The notes under the pieces are model-generated. The model saw nothing but the letters and a program-made list of their open reading frames with translations, was not told where the DNA came from and ran no database searches. The translations under genes and the position numbers were made by a program. From Pyxidicoccus parkwaysis (GTDB taxonomy: Bacteria > Myxococcota > Myxococcia > Myxococcales > Myxococcaceae): a stretch of 64,000 nt of DNA. This document shows, piece after piece, positions 44,306 to 51,450 of the stretch. The DNA lies in assembly GCF_017301735.1 (NCBI RefSeq), contig NZ_CP071090.1, positions 11,019,001 through 11,083,000 on the forward strand. Reading direction: 5' to 3'. Within the stretch, counting starts at the first letter, position 1. Every line of letters begins with the position of its first letter.

Positions 44306-44898
44306 GGTTTCTGGCTCCGGTCCGCTCCGCCACCAAGGGGGAGCAGGTGGAGCAGCCGCTGGGTGCCCACGCGGACATTCACGGGGAAGCTGCTGCCCAG
44401 GTAGTCCGCCGCGCGCGGGCCGGAGGCCTGGGGCTGGAGCCTCGCGACGAGGACGGCGGACGGCCCGGACGCGGCCTGCATCGGTACTGCATCAGCGCCG
44501 AACCGCTCACGCGCGGCCCGCGGGCTGAGCACTTGTGGCTCCACGCTGAGCACGTCCGAGGTGAAGGCGGCTGTCTGCGACGTGCGCTCCTGCTCCAGGA
44601 CGACGGGCTGGCCCACGCGCAACTCCGGCAGGGACTGGGGCGGAAGGAAGACGAGCAGCACGGCCTCCTCCTGGCCGGACACGGTGTCGCCCTTCACGAC
44701 GACGGCGGTGCCGGGCTCGAAGCGGGGCACCTCGGCGTTCCATGCGAGGACACCGGCCGCGAGCAACAGCATCAGGGACAACCACAGCAGGGCCTGGGCC
44801 CGGGGCTCGACGAAGATGGGAAGCACGAGCCGGGACCGGCCCTGGACGAAGCGCTCCAGGGCACCCGCGCGGAAGATGGAGGACGGCGGCGCACTCAT
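44302..44898 (-). CDS. Short HlyD-like secretion protein of the lanthipeptide system
   Basis: This 198-residue protein has one membrane helix (ALLWLSLMLLLAAGVLAWNA), preceded by a short cytoplasmic basic segment ending IFVEPRAQ and followed by a small beta-barrel region (ELRVGQPVVLEQ, FPVNVRVGTQRLLHLLP). That matches the ends of HlyD-type adaptors. The coiled-coil hairpin and lipoyl domains that normally reach across the periplasm are absent; family members are usually about twice as long. It is coupled to LanT by overlapping codons. It may be a minimal adaptor for LanT. Confidence 0.75.
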   Translation of the reverse strand: MSAPPSSIFRAGALERFVQGRSRLVLPIFVEPRAQALLWLSLMLLLAAGVLAWNAEVPRFEPGTAVVVKGDTVSGQEEAVLLVFLPPQSLPELRVGQPVVLEQERTSQTAAFTSDVLSVEPQVLSPRAARERFGADAVPMQAASGPSAVLVARLQPQASGPRAADYLGSSFPVNVRVGTQRLLHLLPLGGGADRSQKP

Positions 44899-44992
44899 GA
44901 AGGTTGCTTCGAGACGAGGTGACGTCGAGAGGCCTTCCCGGGAGGCGACACCACTGCCTTGCGGCAGTGGGCGCTTCCAACGTGAGGCTCGA

Positions 44993-45181
44993 CTAGCAGC
45001 TGCACCAGTCGCAGCTCGCGGCGACAACGCCGCCGGAAGCAACCTCGAGGACCTCGTCGGTCAGCTCCAGGATGCCAGCCGGGTTCGCGGGGATGAGGTC
45101 CCGCTCGGACTCGGACAGGTTGTTGCGGAACTCCTCGTCCTTCCAGGCGCGGATGATCTCGGACTTCACGGTGTCGGACAT
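44993..45181 (-). CDS. lanA: Lanthipeptide precursor peptide (LanA) with an 11-residue core
   Basis: The peptide has 62 residues. ATG 45181 is preceded by GAGGAGGA at six bases. The leader resembles mersacidin/lichenicidin-type leaders (SEIIRAWKDEEFRNNLSESE, PANPAGILELTDEVLEV) and ends in ASGG at residues 48-51, the C39 cleavage site. The predicted core is VVAASCDWCSC (52-62), with Ser56, Ser61 and Cys57, 60 and 62 but no Thr. At most two thioether rings are possible, leaving one Cys free, disulfide-linked or otherwise modified. The HlyD-like gene follows after 94 bases. Confidence 0.9.
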   Translation of the reverse strand: MSDTVKSEIIRAWKDEEFRNNLSESERDLIPANPAGILELTDEVLEVASGGVVAASCDWCSC

Positions 45182-45352
45182 GGATGTCCTCCTCGGTGGA
45201 CTGCGGGTTCACTACGGGTGCTGGGTCTGCCTGGCTGCCAACCAGCTAACAGTCCAGGCAATCGACAGTATGAGGGTTTCCACTTGGAAGTCGCAAGAGT
45301 GTAACTGTTTGTTTTCAGTGACGCTGCGTGTTTCAGGGAATCCTTGATTGTT
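45182..45352 (-). promoter_or_regulatory. Leader and likely promoter region of lanA
   Basis: These 171 bases separate the glycosyltransferase stop from lanA and are richer in A+T at 45260-45352 than their surroundings. On the minus strand TTGCGA is followed, 18 bases later, by CATACT, a weak sigma70-like pair. GCCTGG (45229-45234) and CCAGGC (45254-45259) could pair in the mRNA leader. Confidence 0.3.
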
Positions 45353-46609
45353 TCACGCGAGCTTTCTCGTGGGAGCGGCCGCGCGGGAGACGGGCTGACG
45401 CTCGCGCCCGAGACGCTCCAGCAGATCCGCGGCACCGGCGCTGCCCGGCGCGCGGGTGAAGGCCTCCTGGAGCCGGCGCGCGTTGGATCGCAAATCCGCG
45501 TCGGATAGCAGCACCTCCACCTGGGCGCCCAGGCTCTCGGGCGTGACATCGGCGGGGCGCAAGTGGACGGCGACGCCGGCCGCGAGACAGCGCAGTGTGA
45601 GGTCGGATTGTTCACCGCCTCCGCCGCCGGGGATGAGCAGCAGCGGGAGTGCGTGGGTGAGCGCGCCGAGGACGGCGGACGTGGTGGCGCTGGAGACGAC
45701 GCCGCGCGCGTGCGGCAGCACCGAGGCCTGGGCCACATGGCCGCGCACGAAGAAGTTGTCGGGCACGTGTCCCATGGGCGCGTCGAGCCTGCCGATGGAG
45801 ACAGCCACGCGCACGGGCTTGCCTCCGAGTGACGCGCGGAGCTGCTCCCAGAAGCCGGGCGAGTTGAACACGCGGCCGGGCTGCGCGTAGAGGATGGGCT
45901 CTCCGGACGCGCGGGCCTCGTCGAGCCACTTCTCCAAATCGGGGTCCGGTGCGACGAAGTCCCACGCGCAGTTGCCGACGAGGTGCGTGTTCTCCGGCAG
46001 CACGTCCTCCGGGCCCTCCAGCTCGGGGACGCTCTGCAGCAGGTGCAAATCGCCCAGCAACGGGGACTGGCTGTAGGGCAACTCGCGCTTGGGGAGCCAG
46101 AGCATCTCGCAGCAGATGTCGTGCGACTCCATGAGCCGCGCGTAGCGGTCCTTGAGGAACTCGTCGTACGGGAGCGTGCCCGCGAGCCGCTGCACTTGAT
46201 ACGCGCGGAACTCGGGCGACATGCGCGCGAGGGACGCGTCGGTGGGGAGGATGCTGGCGGCGAGCCCGATGACGGCGGTGGGCAGCTTGTGTCTCGCGCC
46301 CGCGAGCACTGCGCCGAAGGCCATGGCCTGACCCACGAGCACGTCGGGGGAGAACTGTGTCAGCGCGTACTCGATGTGTTTCACCTGCCGTGCCTGTTCC
46401 AGCGGGTTGGCGGTGAACTCGACGATGAAGCTGGGGCCGTCCTTCTCACCGCGAGGAATGCGCCGCATGCCCGCTCGCTCCAGCAGTGGGCCCATGGACG
46501 GGCCGGTGACGAAGGCAACCTCGTGTCCGCGCTGCTGGAGCTGCAGGGCCAGGGAGATGGCCGGGCCGAGTGAGCCGTAGCTGGTCAACGCGGTGAAGAG
46601 GTAGCGCAT
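45353..46609 (-). CDS. UGT/MGT-type glycosyltransferase
   Basis: A 418-residue GT-B fold protein. The N-terminal Rossmann half starts MRYLFTALTSYGSLGPAISLALQLQQRGHEVAFVTG, the typical opening of macrolide- and sterol-type glycosyltransferases. The nucleotide-sugar-binding half contains GVVSSATTSAVLGALTHALPLLLIP and GEQSD. The usual HGG of that motif is replaced by SSA, so donor binding may differ. It precedes lanA by 171 bases on the same strand. It could glycosylate the lanthipeptide or be an independent natural-product or lipid enzyme. Confidence 0.85.
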   Translation of the reverse strand: MRYLFTALTSYGSLGPAISLALQLQQRGHEVAFVTGPSMGPLLERAGMRRIPRGEKDGPSFIVEFTANPLEQARQVKHIEYALTQFSPDVLVGQAMAFGAVLAGARHKLPTAVIGLAASILPTDASLARMSPEFRAYQVQRLAGTLPYDEFLKDRYARLMESHDICCEMLWLPKRELPYSQSPLLGDLHLLQSVPELEGPEDVLPENTHLVGNCAWDFVAPDPDLEKWLDEARASGEPILYAQPGRVFNSPGFWEQLRASLGGKPVRVAVSIGRLDAPMGHVPDNFFVRGHVAQASVLPHARGVVSSATTSAVLGALTHALPLLLIPGGGGGEQSDLTLRCLAAGVAVHLRPADVTPESLGAQVEVLLSDADLRSNARRLQEAFTRAPGSAGAADLLERLGRERQPVSRAAAPTRKLA

Positions 46610-46684
46610 GGAGTGAAGCCTCGGGCTCGTGGAGTGCCGGGTGTGCGAAACACGGCTGACCCGTGCATGCTACGTCGTGTGAGC

Positions 46685-48046
46685 ATGACGATGTCCACAG
46701 CGGAGCGGGACGCACTCGTGCGGGCCCTCGGTGCCGGGGTGCAGCTGCCCGTCCTCGACCAGCCGAGCGAGCTCGAGCCATACAGCCACGACTTCGGCGG
46801 CTCGGTGCGGCGGACGCCGGCGGCGGTGGTGCGCGTGCGGAGCGAGCAGGAGGTGGTGCACACCTTCCGCGTGGCGCGCGAGCGGGGAGTCCCCGTCAGT
46901 GTCCGGGGCTCGGGGCACTCGATGCGCGCGCAGTCGCTCTGCGAGGGCGGCATCGTGCTGGAGAACGCGGAAGGGGCGCCCGACATCTTCGTGCACGAGG
47001 ACGGGCTCGTGGAGGTGACGACGCGCACGCGCTGGGGCGAGCTGGAGGCCGCGCTCAACCTCGCGGGGCTCACCGCGCCCGTGCTGACGGACCACATGGC
47101 CACGTCGCTGGGGGGCACGCTGTCCGTCGCGGGATACGGGGCGCGCTCGCTGCGGTATGGGGCGCACCTGGACCAGGTGGTGCGGCTGCGGCTCATCCTC
47201 CCGGATGGCTCCGCGCGCTGGTGCTCCGAGACGGAGGACGCGGAGTTGTTCCGCTTCGCGCTCGGTGGCTTCGGGCAGGTGGGCTTCATCGAGCGCGTCG
47301 TCATGCGGACGCAGCCCTACCGGCCCGTGGTGCGGGTGCAGCAGAACCGCTTCGCGTCGATGGGGGAACTGGTGGACGCGCTGGCCTGGACGGCGGAGTG
47401 GGACGGGCCGTCGCCGGACCACTTCTTCTCGCAGCAGAAGCGCGGCGAGGTCATCAGCGTCCTCGGCGCCAGTCATGTGGACGCGGCGGAGGCACAGGCC
47501 ACGCCGATTCCCGGCCCCGCGCGCGACATGGTGCGCGAGCGCACGCACATGATGGTCCGCCCCGGGTATTTCATCCAGGCACGCACGCGTCCGCAGGGGC
47601 CCATGGAGGCGCTGCCCCGGCAGTACTGGAGCGACTACTGCTTCGAGTATGTGGGGCTGCGCGCGTTCGTGAAGGCGCTGGAGGAGGGGCCGCGCGAGCG
47701 CTACTGGGATGACAACTGCCTGGTGCGGATGCTGTGTCTCAAGCGCGGCACGGTGCGCTGGCCGTTCGACATCCGGTCGATTGGGAGTGCGCCCCGGTTG
47801 TATGGCATTGGCGTGTATTACCGCATCGAGCCCGGAGACGACGCGCGCGCGGAGCGGGCCCGCGAGGCGCACCGTGATTTCCTCGCGCGATGTCTGGAGT
47901 TGGGCGGGCGGCCGTACCTCTACGGCTGCAACGAGCTGACGCCGGAGCAGATGCAGCGCCTCTATGGCGAGGACTACGCGCGCCTGAAGGCCCTGCGCGC
48001 GGACCTGGACCCGCAGGGGCTGTTGAATCGCGGAGGGCTGCCGTAG
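46685..48046 (+). CDS. FAD-dependent oxidoreductase, cytokinin-dehydrogenase-like
   Basis: The protein has 453 residues. A PCMH-type FAD-binding domain (about 40-215) shows VRGSGHSMRAQ, in which His78 is positioned to bind FAD covalently. GGTLSVAGYGARSLRYGAHLDQV closely follows the pattern of plant and bacterial cytokinin dehydrogenases, as does the later FALGGFGQVGFIER. The C-terminal cap (about 220-420) defines the substrate pocket and ends in DPQGLLNRGG. A role in amine or alcohol oxidation follows from the family; the real substrate is unknown. No strong ribosome-binding site is seen; ATG 46667 is an alternative start. Confidence 0.83.
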   Translation: MTMSTAERDALVRALGAGVQLPVLDQPSELEPYSHDFGGSVRRTPAAVVRVRSEQEVVHTFRVARERGVPVSVRGSGHSMRAQSLCEGGIVLENAEGAPDIFVHEDGLVEVTTRTRWGELEAALNLAGLTAPVLTDHMATSLGGTLSVAGYGARSLRYGAHLDQVVRLRLILPDGSARWCSETEDAELFRFALGGFGQVGFIERVVMRTQPYRPVVRVQQNRFASMGELVDALAWTAEWDGPSPDHFFSQQKRGEVISVLGASHVDAAEAQATPIPGPARDMVRERTHMMVRPGYFIQARTRPQGPMEALPRQYWSDYCFEYVGLRAFVKALEEGPRERYWDDNCLVRMLCLKRGTVRWPFDIRSIGSAPRLYGIGVYYRIEPGDDARAERAREAHRDFLARCLELGGRPYLYGCNELTPEQMQRLYGEDYARLKALRADLDPQGLLNRGGLP

Positions 48047-48115
48047 CCCTCGGGACGGGAGCCGTGAAGGCTCGGAGCATGGCGGGAGTCATCGACGGGC
48101 CCCGCGCGCGAGCCG

Positions 48116-49387
48116 CTACGACTCGGTGCGCAGCAGGCCGCGCGTCACCAGCAGCTTGAGCACGTCGTGCGCCTGCTCCAGTCGCACGCCCGGCCAGGAC
48201 TCCACCTCCGACACGGTGAAGCGCTGCCGCTCGGCGAGGGCGCGCACCAGGGGCAGCGCGTCGCCGGGCAGGGCGACCTCGGTGTTCGCGCCATAGACAT
48301 ACACGGCGGCCGGAGCATCGGCCTTCGCGTCGGGACGCACGACGAACGGGAGCGGGTAGGGCTCGGTCCGCTGCAAGACGTCGCCGGGCTTCAGCGATAC
48401 TTCAGATGCCGGGCGCGCCTGCGTGAAGTGCGGGCTGGACGTGGAGGACCGGCGCCAGAGGCGCTCCAACTCGGCCTCGTCCGCCGCGAGCTTGCCGAGC
48501 AGCTCGCGCAATTCCGACACGCGTGAGGAGATGAACTCCTTCACCTCCGGAGGCATGGCACCCGCGCCGGCCGGCGTGGCCAGCGTGGCCGGCACCAGCG
48601 AGCGCCACTCCACGCGATTCTGGAGCACGCGCTCCAACTCCGGGCCGAGGATGCTGAAGAAGCCCACCGTCTCGCAGGCCATGTTGAGCGCGAGCGAGGA
48701 GTCGTCCCCGGCCTTCGCGTTGTGCCAGCAGCCGGGCGGCAGGTAGAGGATGTCGCCGGGCTCCAGCATCACCTCCTCGAACTGGCTCTCGTCCGGCGTG
48801 GGGACGTCCTTGATGGGCTTGTTATCGCTCTGCCGCACGCGGCCGTCCTGCTCGACGATGGCGTTGCGCAGCGGGTACGCGGCGGCAGGCAGGCGCGAGT
48901 AGCGCCACAGCTTGCGGCCGGAGAGCTGAATCACCGTCGCGTGGCGGGCGTCGTAGTGCGTGTCCAATCCCTCGCCCGGAGGCGACAGGTAGCAGTTGAA
49001 GCGGACCGGGCTGGGCAGGCCGAGCTGGCGCTTGATGTGCGCCGCGAAGACGGAGAGCCCTTCGTCCCCCGCGCCGATGTCATTGACGCACACCGTGGTG
49101 CGCGAGGTGAGCGCCTCGCGGACCTGGTCGGGTGCAATCTCGATGGCGGCGTAGAGCCCGTGGCGGTTGCGCCAGAAGGCATGAATCCCGAAGGACGCGG
49201 GAGCGCGCTTGTCGAAGCCCGCGTGCAGGATGGCCTGGTCGAAGCGCTTGCGGTCGAAGAGGCGGGCGAACTTCTCCGGCGTGCCCCGCACGTGGAGCGC
49301 CTGCTTCTCCCAGTACTTTGCGAGGAACTCCTCCGGAGTGACGGGATGCAACAGCTGCGCGAGCTCATGGCCCGTACCTGCGAGCAT
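48116..49387 (-). CDS. JmjC-type Fe(II)/2-oxoglutarate oxygenase (ribosomal oxygenase-like)
   Basis: This 423-residue protein opens with LLHPVTPEEFLAKYWEKQAL, the typical start of the cupin-like MINA/NO66/RoxA group. The iron site is H144-x-D146 in THYDARH and distal His222 in PPGCWHNA. A helical dimerisation segment and a C-terminal winged-helix-like part follow. The family hydroxylates residues of ribosomal proteins or other proteins. Start ATG 49387 has GGGAG nearby. The long open frame upstream is Arg/Gly-rich and rejected. The convergent gene ends 69 bases away. Confidence 0.85.
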   Translation of the reverse strand: MLAGTGHELAQLLHPVTPEEFLAKYWEKQALHVRGTPEKFARLFDRKRFDQAILHAGFDKRAPASFGIHAFWRNRHGLYAAIEIAPDQVREALTSRTTVCVNDIGAGDEGLSVFAAHIKRQLGLPSPVRFNCYLSPPGEGLDTHYDARHATVIQLSGRKLWRYSRLPAAAYPLRNAIVEQDGRVRQSDNKPIKDVPTPDESQFEEVMLEPGDILYLPPGCWHNAKAGDDSSLALNMACETVGFFSILGPELERVLQNRVEWRSLVPATLATPAGAGAMPPEVKEFISSRVSELRELLGKLAADEAELERLWRRSSTSSPHFTQARPASEVSLKPGDVLQRTEPYPLPFVVRPDAKADAPAAVYVYGANTEVALPGDALPLVRALAERQRFTVSEVESWPGVRLEQAHDVLKLLVTRGLLRTES

Positions 49388-50272
49388 GGGAGGACTCCCG
49401 GCGTGCGTGCGTGATGTGTGACGGCTCGGCTCCAAGCCGTACCACACAACCCCGTGGCGCCGGAAACCGCACCCCGGCTCGTGGCCGGGCCCCACTCCGC
49501 GGGTGCGCCGGCTCCTCCCCGAGACGCTGGAAACTCCTCCCCGGCCGTAGCCGCCTCCCACCCGCGAGGTGCTGGCGAGGGCTTCATACGGACCGACACA
49601 CCTGGAGCTGGGTTGTGATGACTGCCCCGGAAGCGCGGGGGTTCAGTGCTCGCGCGCCTGACGCTGCGACAGAAATGCCACGCGGATTCCCAGTTTTCCG
49701 GCAATGGGTCGCGGGATAGGTTGGGCTTCACGGGGCCGAGGACTGGGGCCGCCTCGGCCCTGAATGGACTCAACCGGATGGACCCATGCGGAAGCGCAGG
49801 CCAGTGAGCCCGCCGGGAGTGGCGTGAAGCGCCGCTCCGTCCGAGCCGCACCGTGCTTCGAGCGCATTCTGAATCGTTGTCGGCAGTGCGTGGACCGTGG
49901 CCCGACAGCCACTCCGCCACGCGCATCTCCACATCAATGACTTTCATCCGGGGATGCCCCGAAGGCGGCCGGCGTGTGCCCGTCGCCGGAGCTTCACCGG
50001 AAGGTCGGATGTGGCCCAACAGGCGGGCCTTTCCGGGGCTGACCTGAACGCCAGGGGGGATGTTTGTGTAGAGCTTCCGCCGGGTCTCGAGGCCGCTGTC
50101 TGATGTTGCCGGGCGTGCTGGAAAATTGATGTCTGATTGGATGTCTTGAAATGACCTGGATGTGACGTTGAGCAATGTCGGGCAGGGATAGATGTCGTGT
50201 CACCGCGCCTGGGGGCCACGCGGCGGTGAGCAGTCTTTTTCGTCTGTCATTCTTCCATCTGGAGGTTTCAAC
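49388..50272. other. Large intergenic region
   Basis: No convincing gene was found in these 885 bases; short open frames lack ribosome-binding sites and gene-like composition. The part near 50090-50250 is richer in A+T and probably carries the promoter of the protease gene. A strong inverted repeat lies at 49733-49760. A small RNA or a decayed gene cannot be excluded. Confidence 0.4.
49733..49760. repeat. Inverted repeat
   Basis: GGGCCGAGG (49733-49741) and CCTCGGCCC (49752-49760) are perfect 9-bp arms around ten bases, in the middle of the gene-free stretch. It may be a terminator of an unseen transcript or part of an RNA; no T-run follows. Confidence 0.4.
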
Positions 50273-51376
50273 GTGTCCAAGCAGTCCTGGCATTTCTCAT
50301 TCAAGGCATTGGCGTTGCTGTCCGCCGGTACGGTGGCCCTGGCGGGCTGTGGTGGGGGGCTGGAGTCCGACGTTTCGGTGGAGGCGCTCGGCAGCACGGA
50401 GCAGCGCTCCATTTGTGGCACCACGACGGATTGGTCCGACGTGGAGCCCTGGGCGGTCAGCCGGGGTGGTGCGTGGGGGGCCTTCGTACTGCGCAGCCAG
50501 CGTGCCGTCGGTCTCGTCCGCAGGCGCTCCACGGGCGCGGCGCAGTGCACCGGCTCGCTCATCGCGGAGAACCTCTTCCTCACCGCGGGGCACTGCTTCA
50601 CCAACGCCGCGGACGCGACGAACTACGACGTGGTGTTCGACTTCCAGGTGGACAGCGCGGGCAACAACCGCACCACCACCACCGTCCAGATTGCCGAGGG
50701 CCTCGAGCTCGTCAACTCCGGGGGCGTCGACTTCGCGGTGGTGCGCCTGGCGAGCGCCGCGGGGAGCACCTTTGGCAGCCTGAGCTTGCAGAACTCGCTG
50801 CCCACGGGCACCGAGCTCCTGGGCATTCCCCAGCACCCGTCCGGGCTCAGGAAGAAGTACCACGAGGGCCACTACGCGGGCCGGCTCGCCAACGGGCAGA
50901 TTACCTATACCGACCTCGACACGGAAGGCGGCTCCTCCGGCTCTCCCGTCCTCGGCTCCTTCGGCACCGTCGTGGGTGTCCACACCACTGGCCTCTGCAC
51001 CAGCACGGGTGGCACCAACCGGGCCACGTCCATGGTGGACGTCTTCGCCAACTCCACCGTCGTCCCCGCGCTGGTGACGTTCCGGGCGGGAGGCAACTCG
51101 ACGTCCCAGGGGCGCATTACCCTCAGCAGTGGCGGTCAGTCCTGCACGCGCAGCGGCAACTTCGATGACATGAAGAACGGCTGCGCGCTGAGGCTCACCG
51201 CCGGAGATGTCGTCACCGTGAGCTGCACCACCAACGGCCAGTCGAGCCGGTGGCTGGACAGCCTGTGGGCCAATGGCGCCACGCTCAACTTCACCTCGTC
51301 GAGCGACACCAGCGCCACCGCCACCTTCACCTATACGGGCACCGGCGTGCAGGTGTCGTGCAGTTTCACGGACTGA
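50273..51376 (+). CDS. Trypsin-like serine protease lipoprotein
   Basis: This 367-residue protein begins with GTG 50273, seven bases behind GGAGG; no in-frame ATG has such a site. Lipobox LAGC gives lipidated Cys26. The chymotrypsin-fold domain has His107 in TAGHC, Asp153 in VDFAVV and Ser222 in GGSSGSP. The first 80 residues after the lipid site are a propeptide-like region. The C-terminal part (from about 275) is a beta-rich PPC-like domain with Cys pairs. It is probably attached to the outer membrane and acts outside the cytoplasm. Confidence 0.9.
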   Translation: MSKQSWHFSFKALALLSAGTVALAGCGGGLESDVSVEALGSTEQRSICGTTTDWSDVEPWAVSRGGAWGAFVLRSQRAVGLVRRRSTGAAQCTGSLIAENLFLTAGHCFTNAADATNYDVVFDFQVDSAGNNRTTTTVQIAEGLELVNSGGVDFAVVRLASAAGSTFGSLSLQNSLPTGTELLGIPQHPSGLRKKYHEGHYAGRLANGQITYTDLDTEGGSSGSPVLGSFGTVVGVHTTGLCTSTGGTNRATSMVDVFANSTVVPALVTFRAGGNSTSQGRITLSSGGQSCTRSGNFDDMKNGCALRLTAGDVVTVSCTTNGQSSRWLDSLWANGATLNFTSSSDTSATATFTYTGTGVQVSCSFTD

Positions 51377-51401
51377 GTCCTCGCGTCGTTTGACTCACCC
51401 G

Positions 51402-51442
51402 GGGGCGGCACCGGCTCGAAGTCCGGGCCGGATGGCCGCCCC
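51402..51442. terminator. Hairpin between convergent genes
   Basis: GGGGCGGC (51402-51409) and GCCGCCCC (51435-51442) are perfect 8-bp arms with a 25-base loop in the 74-base gap between the convergent protease and SWIM-HEAT genes. A shared terminator is possible; the loop is long and no T-run is present. Confidence 0.3.
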
Positions 51443-51450
51443 TGGCGGTT

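Noticed and set aside
41945..44404. 819-codon open frame on the plus strand
   Set aside because: Antisense shadow of the C39-ABC exporter gene with low-complexity His/Gln/Arg composition.
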